Assembly: GCA_910585265.1 (NCBI GenBank)
Contig: CAJUCA010000027.1
Coordinates: forward strand, 1 to 44,233
Reading direction: 5' to 3'
DNA length: 44,233 nucleotides
Origin: an uncultured Oscillospiraceae bacterium
Lineage (GTDB): Bacteria > Bacillota > Clostridia > Oscillospirales > Oscillospiraceae
The notes below the pieces were generated by a model, which saw only the letters and a program-made list of their open reading frames with translations, had not been told where the DNA came from and ran no database searches. The first letter of the stretch is position 1, and every line of letters begins with the position of its first letter. Shown piece by piece: positions 38,861-44,233 of this stretch. A program made the translations under genes and the position numbers.

Positions 38861-39898
38861 TTATTGCATCTCCATCCCGGGTTCCTCCTGGGTCTGGGCG
38901 GAGGTGCTGAACTGATAATAGAACTCGTTGTTATTGCGGCGGATGAATCCCCAGCCGTCTGCCGTGGGCGTGTAGCCCTCCTTCTCCAGAAGGTGGGCCT
39001 TATAGCCCGCCAGGTCGATGCCGCAGGTGCGGATCTGATCCTCTGTCACACCGAGGTTCAGCAGTTCTTGCCTGCCGGATTCCTCCAGGCCGGCGCGCTG
39101 CATCCAATCGTAGCAATTGAGGTTTTGGCTGATGTCCAGCACCAGCTTCAGGCTTTGGCAGCCCTCCAGTGCCAGCGCGGCGGCGTACCGCTCCATGAAA
39201 TGCGGGGAACCCTGGCACTTCTGCTCCAGCACATAGCCCAACTGGGTGCCATCGTAGAGCAGGTCCGCCACAGTACCGCTGTACTGGGCCATCAAGTCCC
39301 CAGCTTCGGGCAGGACGCACTGGGCATCCACCAGGGCGCACTCGTCCCAGCGGCGGACACGCAGCTCCCGCAGGGCCAGTGCCTCCTCTGTGGAACTCTC
39401 GTCGCCGTATTCATCCAGCCCCGGAAGGCGAAACCACACACCCTCCGGCACAGCGGGGGAGGCCAGCTTTACCTTGACGCTCCACCCGTCGTCAGCGGGC
39501 AGGGCCGTCCCGGGCCGGTAGACCGGCTCGGGGGGCGTATCCGGGTACTGAACGTAACAGCTCCCGATGAACAGGCCGGGATGTTTCTCCTCGTACTGCC
39601 GCCCCACCGCTTCCAGGTCCGCGAAGGGCAGGGCGTCCACCGGCATCCTGGTGTCGTTGAGCAGGTACCGCCTGCCCAGCGCCTCATAGCTGCCCGCATC
39701 CAGGAGCACCCTGTATTCGTCCAGGGACTGGAGCTGGCTGATGGCCTGGGCTGCGTCCTCGGGCGGGTCGGCCTGGGCTGCGGCGGCCAAGGTGATGCCC
39801 TCCCGGACGCTTAGCGTCCCCAGCCGCATCCGGATCCAATTCTGCTCCCGCTCCCCGCCGGGGAGCTGGGCCAGGTAGTCAAACTCATTCAAGGTCAT
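38861..39898 (-). CDS. Antirestriction (ArdA)/YodL-like ICE protein
   Basis: A 345-residue acidic protein. It starts MTLNEFDYLAQLPGGEREQN, similar to the NYLARRVAEL segment of its neighbour. The centre reads DTRMPVDALPFADLEAVGRQ and GLFIGSCYVQYPD. Another block is YVLEQKCQGSPHFMERYAAA. It ends with GMEMQ. Such acidic proteins with L-[NS]-x-L-A segments on clostridial ICEs are annotated as ArdA-like antirestriction proteins that mimic DNA. ATG 39898 overlaps the previous stop as ATGA. It is the last gene before the terminator. Confidence 0.65.
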   Translation of the reverse strand: MTLNEFDYLAQLPGGEREQNWIRMRLGTLSVREGITLAAAAQADPPEDAAQAISQLQSLDEYRVLLDAGSYEALGRRYLLNDTRMPVDALPFADLEAVGRQYEEKHPGLFIGSCYVQYPDTPPEPVYRPGTALPADDGWSVKVKLASPAVPEGVWFRLPGLDEYGDESSTEEALALRELRVRRWDECALVDAQCVLPEAGDLMAQYSGTVADLLYDGTQLGYVLEQKCQGSPHFMERYAAALALEGCQSLKLVLDISQNLNCYDWMQRAGLEESGRQELLNLGVTEDQIRTCGIDLAGYKAHLLEKEGYTPTADGWGFIRRNNNEFYYQFSTSAQTQEEPGMEMQ

Positions 39899-41001
39899 AT
39901 CATCTCCATTTCCTGATTGGTGTGCTCACACGCCATGCCCTGGATGGGCCGCCCATCGGCGCGCTCGACCAGCCCATAGGAGGTGAGCTTCCCGCCGTCC
40001 TGCGCCACCACCGCTTCCCCATACCGGCTCAGATCCAGATACTGGGCGATAAGCTCCGCGTCCTCATCCGCCAGCAGGGTGTTCAGACACTCCATGGCCA
40101 CGCCCTCCGGCCCCAGCAGCTTGGGAGAGAGGTGGTACTGATCCAGCTGATCCGCCAGGGACAGGGCCTGGATTATGCCGTCACAGCGGGCGGCTTCCAG
40201 GAGCGACTTGTACTTGGTCAGCCCGCCGTCCGCCTCCAGCTCCGCCACGCGGCGGGCCAGATAGTTCAGCGTACCCAGATTCCCGGTCAGGCCGTTGAGG
40301 ACGGGGGCGGCGCAGTCCACGCACTGGACGGGGCTGTCCGGCGGGGTCTTGTTCAGCGGGGCAGGGAGATCCACCCGTTCGCCGCTGTCCAGCTCCGCCA
40401 GGATGGTGTAGTCCGGCTTTTTTGGCGTCAGATCCAGGGTTTTGTACACTTGCTTCAGCTCCTCCCGCCGCTGGACATAGCCGCCCCGGGTGAACACGCC
40501 GCCCTCGGCCTCCCGGAACTGCCTGCCGATCCGCTCAAAGTCCAGCAGCTCAAAAGCCGCGTCAGGCAGATTTTCGGCTTCGGGAGCAAACCCGTTCTCC
40601 GCGCAGAACCGGCCCAGTTGGGCGTCGGTCACCACCCCTTCCACGAGGTGGCAGCAGTCCGTGCTGTACGCCAGGTCGATCAGCCGGGGCAGGGGAATGG
40701 GCTGGCCCACCGGCACACGCTCCATCGCCGCCAGCCCCTCGAAAACGGTTATCTCCGCTCCGTCCAGCTGTGCGAACCGCTGGGCCAGGGCATTCAGCTC
40801 GGGCAGGGAGCCGTTGTCCTGATCCATGTGCTGGAATATGTATCCGGCGTCATACGCGCTGAGAAGCTCCCATCTGGGCGTCTCGCCGGGCTCCAGCCGC
40901 AGCCTTTCCAGCGCGTCCAGCAGGGCGTAGGGCCCGGCAGGGAGGGTAAGCTGGGTGCAGCCATCTGCGGACGCTGCCTCTATTTCAAACACCTTACGCA
41001 A
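39895..41001 (-). CDS. Antirestriction (ArdA)-like ICE protein, TTG start
   Basis: A 368-residue acidic protein with the ICE ArdA-like blocks LPRLIDLAYSTDCCHLVEGV, DAQLGRFCAENGFAPEAENL, AAFELLDFERIGRQFREAEG and LGTLNYLARRVAELEADGG. These proteins are thought to block type I restriction enzymes by mimicking DNA. The frame is open far upstream, but the family start (RKVFEIEA) and GAGGAGGG 7 nt before it point to TTG 41001, which overlaps the end of the DUF4314 gene. It ends EMEMI, like the neighbours. It forms a coupled set with 38861 and 40994. Confidence 0.75.
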   Translation of the reverse strand: MRKVFEIEAASADGCTQLTLPAGPYALLDALERLRLEPGETPRWELLSAYDAGYIFQHMDQDNGSLPELNALAQRFAQLDGAEITVFEGLAAMERVPVGQPIPLPRLIDLAYSTDCCHLVEGVVTDAQLGRFCAENGFAPEAENLPDAAFELLDFERIGRQFREAEGGVFTRGGYVQRREELKQVYKTLDLTPKKPDYTILAELDSGERVDLPAPLNKTPPDSPVQCVDCAAPVLNGLTGNLGTLNYLARRVAELEADGGLTKYKSLLEAARCDGIIQALSLADQLDQYHLSPKLLGPEGVAMECLNTLLADEDAELIAQYLDLSRYGEAVVAQDGGKLTSYGLVERADGRPIQGMACEHTNQEMEMI

Positions 41002-41755
41002 GGTCCATCCCTCCTCTGTGAGTGTCCGCCATCTGGGGCTGGGCGGCGGTCTGCTCCGGCCCGAACCGCTCCTGTTCCGTCTGGATGCTCCAGCCCTCAG
41101 ACTGCCACAGGTGGACGTACAACTCCGAGCAATCACCAACCTTGATTTCACGCTGCTCGAAGCCCTCACCCCACCCGTCCGAAGCCTGCCCACCGATGTA
41201 CTCTTTCAGAGCATCCAGCTCCTCTGCGGTGAGTTCACCCTGCACCTGGCACTCGGCCACACCCCAGAGCCTACCCTCCCGCTCCTCCAGATCAAACACC
41301 ACGGAGCGCACCTTGTCATTCACGGTATCATTTTCATGATACCAGTGCATGATGCCCCGTTCTTTTTCCTCTGGCATCCGTTCCCGCATCAGTGCCGCCA
41401 TGATTTGATCCTCATAGTCCAGAAGTTCCCGCCCATTCAGCGTAATGCCATCCTCGTCCATGTCCCCGTAGTCATCCGGCTCAAACAGATCGGCGGTGAG
41501 AGGCATATAGAGTTTCAGCAACTGAGGGGGCGGCGGCAAAATGGTGAAGGAGTCCTGCCCCATCACCAGACCCAGACCCCGCCCATTATCCCAAGCCACG
41601 TGGAACGTCCCCAGGTCGTCAATGGCCTGAAGTGTGCCCATAGACCCCGGCTTGACAGGACACGGCTCGTCCGAACCCATCTTCCGGAGCTTGATCCGGC
41701 TGCCCGCGGGGTACTGCTCCCGCAGAAAGTCCAGCCATTCCTTGGGGATACTCAT
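40994..41755 (-). CDS. DUF4314 domain ICE protein
   Basis: A 253-residue protein. Residues about 18-58 (AGSRIKLRKMGSDEPCPVKP, GSMGTLQAIDDLGTFHVAWD, NGRGLGLV) are a DUF4314 domain, an SH3-like small barrel. The rest is acidic (FEPDDYGDMDEDGITLNGRE, ERGIMHWYHENDTVNDKVRS) and may be another DNA-mimic segment. ATG 41755 follows AGAAGTGATAAAAGC. The end overlaps the TTG start of the ArdA-like gene by 8 bp. Confidence 0.78.
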   Translation of the reverse strand: MSIPKEWLDFLREQYPAGSRIKLRKMGSDEPCPVKPGSMGTLQAIDDLGTFHVAWDNGRGLGLVMGQDSFTILPPPPQLLKLYMPLTADLFEPDDYGDMDEDGITLNGRELLDYEDQIMAALMRERMPEEKERGIMHWYHENDTVNDKVRSVVFDLEEREGRLWGVAECQVQGELTAEELDALKEYIGGQASDGWGEGFEQREIKVGDCSELYVHLWQSEGWSIQTEQERFGPEQTAAQPQMADTHRGGMDLA

Positions 41756-41762
41756 GCTTTTA

Positions 41763-41900
41763 TCACTTCTTTCTCTTGAATTTCGCGCCGGATTCCCTCC
41801 GGCTGGGCACAATAATGCCCCGCTTCATCGGACGAAGCGGGGCGCGGCACGGTTTGCGCTGGAACATATTCACCTGATATTTTTGGCCTGTCCCGCCCAT
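41763..41900 (-). CDS. Small basic ICE protein
   Basis: A 45-residue strongly basic protein (MGGTGQKYQVNMFQRKPCRA, then LRPMKRGIIVPSRRESGAKF and KRKK). ATG 41900 follows GGGAGGTGAGCCA. It sits in the 150-bp gap between the radical SAM gene and the DUF4314 gene. The charge suggests nucleic acid binding. No relative is recognised. Confidence 0.6.
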   Translation of the reverse strand: MGGTGQKYQVNMFQRKPCRAPLRPMKRGIIVPSRRESGAKFKRKK

Positions 41901-41904
41901 TGGC

Positions 41905-42870
41905 TCACCTCCCTTCGCCGGTATTGACCGCAACATTACCACAACCCCCCGCCGAAAGCCACCCGGCAGAACCAACCAAAATCGCCGCCCTGCTTTGACG
42001 CCCCCGATAGTCCTCCCAGGCGCAGGAGCGGTGGACGGATTTGACGTTCACCCACCGGGCGAAGGCTTTCTGCTCCGCCGTAGGTTCCCCGCCGTCATAG
42101 TCCCGGTAGGGCTGGGCGAACACGTCAAAGCCCAGCTTTTCCAACGCCAGCGTCCGCTGGTGGGCGTCCGCCACATCCCGCACCAGCAGGTAGCACCACA
42201 GCCGGGAGGGGGCGATCCCCGCTTCCTTGAGATAAGCCGCCGCCTGTTCAATCACCGGCACCATCCCGCTGGTGTCGCAGGACAGGCGCACAAAACGGAT
42301 CCACTTCAGCTTTGCCAGCAGGGCGGCGGTGGCCGGCGTGATCAGCCGCGCGTCCAGCCCCTGGTTGAAATCCACCCGCAGCTCCGTCCGGCCCATACGG
42401 TCGATCTGCTCCAGGCCGTGGCCGCAGGCCAGCACGTTGTTGTCCATCAGCACCAGCTCCCGGCTGTCCGGGCGTTTGAGCCGCTCCCAGGTGGCGGCGG
42501 GGCGGATCATCCCCTCCTTCCGGGGCACCACGCACCACTCGCACTGGCGGACGCACCCCCGGGTCAGGAACCCAACAGCCCGGTGGTACTGCGGGTAGAT
42601 GGAATAATCGGGGAACGTGTTTTCCACCTCTGGCGGCAGCTCCCGGTAATCCTTGTAGCCGGTGCCCCCGGTGATGATTTCGTCCGCGTCAATCACGGTG
42701 TCAAAGTCCGGGGTGAAGGTAAATACCTTCGATAAGTAAACGCGGTTATAGTGGGTGAAACCGTTCCACCACTCCACGGCATCTCCCTGGGCCTTATGCC
42801 ACGCGGACAGCTTCATCAACGCCAGGTTGGGGAAATTCCTGCCGTCCACATCCACCAGCCCGATCCTCAT
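41905..42870 (-). CDS. Radical SAM protein
   Basis: A 321-residue protein. The first 110 residues (MRIGLVDVDGRNFPNLALMK, VYLSKVFTFTPDFDTVIDAD) resemble a cobalamin-binding-like alpha/beta domain without its His motif. The radical SAM cluster motif is CVRQCEWC (in RGCVRQCEWCVVPRKEG). A GLDARLITPATAALLAKLKW segment follows, as expected for the TIM-barrel core. The substrate is unknown; nucleotide or DNA modification is a guess based on its neighbours. ATG 42870 follows AGGAGGCCGGG. It overlaps the Cys-rich small gene by 4 bp. Confidence 0.85.
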   Translation of the reverse strand: MRIGLVDVDGRNFPNLALMKLSAWHKAQGDAVEWWNGFTHYNRVYLSKVFTFTPDFDTVIDADEIITGGTGYKDYRELPPEVENTFPDYSIYPQYHRAVGFLTRGCVRQCEWCVVPRKEGMIRPAATWERLKRPDSRELVLMDNNVLACGHGLEQIDRMGRTELRVDFNQGLDARLITPATAALLAKLKWIRFVRLSCDTSGMVPVIEQAAAYLKEAGIAPSRLWCYLLVRDVADAHQRTLALEKLGFDVFAQPYRDYDGGEPTAEQKAFARWVNVKSVHRSCAWEDYRGRQSRAAILVGSAGWLSAGGCGNVAVNTGEGR

Positions 42871-43079
42871 CCCGGCCTCCTGTCCCGTTCCATGATCCTT
42901 GCCATCTCGGTGCGCAGGCAGCTTTCCCCGCCGCCGCACACAAATCCGTGGCCGGGGTAAGGACAGCCCCCGCACGGTTCCGGGCGGATGAGGGGAGGGG
43001 GCGGCTCATGGGGGATGGTGGTCAGGTAATTGGACTCGTAGAACTGAACCATCCGGTTCTTCTTATACCGTATCCTCAT
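42867..43079 (-). CDS. Small Cys-rich protein
   Basis: A 70-residue protein (MRIRYKKNRMVQFYESNYLT, then CGGCPYPGHGFVCGGGESC). Four Cys in CxxC-x8-C-x5-C spacing could bind zinc or an iron-sulfur cluster. It is coupled at both ends by ATGA overlaps to the 235-residue gene and the radical SAM gene. A partner role for the radical SAM enzyme is possible. Confidence 0.65.
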   Translation of the reverse strand: MRIRYKKNRMVQFYESNYLTTIPHEPPPPLIRPEPCGGCPYPGHGFVCGGGESCLRTEMARIMERDRRPG

Positions 43080-43783
43080 GGCGACAGCTCCATTTCCGCC
43101 CCGCCGTCCGTCTGCCCCTCCGCTGCTTCCATCTCCCACTGGTTGGACTGGCTGACCCGATCATCCAGGTCATTCACGCTGTCCTCGATCTGTACTGCCG
43201 CCTGCTCCAGAAGCTCCCGCCGCTCCCTCGTCATGGGGTATTCGCCCTCCAGCGTTTCACGGGCGCAGCGGTACAGCTCCACAAGCTGATCGTCCGTAAA
43301 CTGGCGGTGCTCATCCACCAGTCCCGCCCGGCAGGCGAAGTCCAGCTTGGCGGCCTCATAGTAGTACCCGCCGTCAAAATAGTCCCCGGATCCCACTGCT
43401 TTGCGATCCGGGGTTCGCCGCCAGGTGGCGAATTTGTACCCCCAGTCATCCTCCAACTCCTGCCCGGCCAGCACGATGCCGTTGAAGTCCGCCAGCACCC
43501 GGAACCCCTCGTGGAGCCCCTCCGCCACCAGCGGCGGGGCGGACGCCATGGCTTCGGTGTACTCGTAGACCTCCTGGCTCAGCCTGTACGTGAGGTCATA
43601 GACGCTGTCCGCCTCCGGGCCCCGCTCCACATCGGCGTTGAAGGCCACACCGCCTTGCGGCAGAACCAGCACCGCCGCCCGTCCATCCGCCAAAACCGGC
43701 AGGCAGCCCTTTTCCACCGGGTCGGTGGCAATGCCTTCCCGCTTCAGGCGGCGGGCCAATTCAGGGAAAAATTTGTCGTTCAT
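43076..43783 (-). CDS. ICE hypothetical protein (DUF-type accessory)
   Basis: A 235-residue protein: MNDKFFPELARRLKREGIAT, DGRAAVLVLPQGGVAFNADV, SGDYFDGGYYYEAAKLDFAC, REGLHEGFRVLADFNG-like middle part and a helical end with acidic tail (EMEAAEGQTDGGAEMELSP). It resembles proteins listed on clostridial ICEs near ArdA genes, which have no known function. ATG 43783 follows AAAGGAGTAGGCTTCA. The stop is coupled to the small Cys-rich gene. The tail again ends with an EMEL-type motif, as in several neighbours. Confidence 0.7.
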   Translation of the reverse strand: MNDKFFPELARRLKREGIATDPVEKGCLPVLADGRAAVLVLPQGGVAFNADVERGPEADSVYDLTYRLSQEVYEYTEAMASAPPLVAEGLHEGFRVLADFNGIVLAGQELEDDWGYKFATWRRTPDRKAVGSGDYFDGGYYYEAAKLDFACRAGLVDEHRQFTDDQLVELYRCARETLEGEYPMTRERRELLEQAAVQIEDSVNDLDDRVSQSNQWEMEAAEGQTDGGAEMELSP

Positions 43784-43838
43784 TGAAGCCTACTCCTTTA
43801 TTTTAATGTGTAGGAAACCATTGTTGATTGGACTCAGT

Positions 43839-44233
43839 TCACATCCCGCCCATCGTCATGCCCTGGTTCGACGGCTCCTGATAATCTGCAAGTATACGGG
43901 GGTTTTCTTCCCCGAACAGGTTATAAATCGCATCATCTGCGGCCTTGCGGATTTTCGGGTCGCTCGTCAGGGTCTCGAAGCGGAAGCCGGTGGTGGCGTG
44001 GAAAGGCAGCTCATCGCGGACGGTTTGGAGGTATTCCTCCGGATCGGTAAACTCCAACTGCTCCCCACTGGCGAAAGTGACCCGCCCAACGGGCGGCTGA
44101 TCTGCCATTCCCATCTGCTGAACCTGCTTGTCAAAGCAACTTAAATACGCATGGTAGTCCCCGCGTACCGGGTTGCAGCGCAGGCAGTAGCGGTACCGCT
44201 CCGTTTCCACCACGAAGCCGTAATTCTGGCAGC
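43839..44233 (-). CDS. ICE protein, C-terminal part, cut by the window edge
   Basis: The frame is open to the right end of the window, so the start lies outside. The visible 131 residues read CQNYGFVVETERYRYCLRC, DYHAYLSCFDKQ, LPFHATTGFRFETLTSDPKI, AADDAIYNLFGEENPRILAD, and end MTMGGM. This resembles the C-terminal module of large ICE accessory proteins (LPD/DUF4316-like), not firmly assigned. It is followed after 55 bp by the 235-residue gene. Confidence 0.6.
   Translation of the reverse strand, partial: CQNYGFVVETERYRYCLRCNPVRGDYHAYLSCFDKQVQQMGMADQPPVGRVTFASGEQLEFTDPEEYLQTVRDELPFHATTGFRFETLTSDPKIRKAADDAIYNLFGEENPRILADYQEPSNQGMTMGGM

Overview
The window looks like part of a genome from a GC-rich gut Firmicute of the Oscillospiraceae/Clostridia type. 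That is inferred from AGGAGG-type ribosome binding sites throughout, the conjugation genes of a clostridial integrative conjugative element (ICE), and GC-biased codon use. No rRNA, tRNA or housekeeping gene is present, so the genus is not fixed.

Region 1 (1-10551) is a surface-protein island that is visibly AT-richer between about 6.9 and 10.5 kb. A giant secreted RHS/YD-repeat protein runs leftward off the window (1-6870). Its signal peptide and its body are in different frames, separated by a C7 homopolymer. Next to it are an XRE-type regulator, an ECF-like sigma factor cut by an in-frame TAA between regions 2 and 4, a polytopic membrane protein, a membrane-anchored anti-sigma-like DUF4367-type protein and a small secreted protein. 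The same bipartite sequence (TGTCGAAAA, 7 nt, CCTGAGTACATATATAT) sits on both sides of the regulator/sigma pair and points outward in both directions. This suggests one alternative sigma factor drives both the RHS gene and the membrane/anti-sigma/secreted operon. A strong two-way terminator (10513-10551) closes the island.

Region 2 (10599-44233) is ICE backbone, almost entirely on the minus strand with ATGA-type overlaps. It carries VirD4 (interrupted by a group II intron with its LtrA protein), a TOPRIM/primase-like protein, a MobP-type relaxase fused to Sel1 repeats, a relaxosome-like protein, an M23 cell-wall hydrolase, VirB4, a VirB4-associated protein, a PrgI-like membrane protein, a VirB6/TrbL-like channel protein and a VirB2/DUF3852-like pilin. 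Accessory genes include a two-ORF C5 methyltransferase, a Dam-type adenine methylase, ArdA/YodL-like antirestriction proteins, a DUF4314 protein, a radical SAM protein and a PP-loop (PAPS reductase-like) enzyme. Two genes run against the backbone as apparent cargo: a formate/nitrite transporter and a UvrD/Rep helicase.

Four signals stand out as possibly undescribed. (a) Two convergent perfect-consensus promoters surround a 31-residue hydrophobic peptide with matching 5'/3' inverted repeats, as in a type I toxin-antitoxin locus (28523-28854). (b) A palindromic element of about 110 bp is inserted in the same reading frame in several ICE proteins, with compensatory changes in its stems. (c) Two conjugation genes appear to start at ATC and ATT codons placed identically after a strong Shine-Dalgarno. 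(d) The RHS locus has the outward-facing sigma-factor promoters and slippery tract described above. No database search was possible; family names come from motif recognition.
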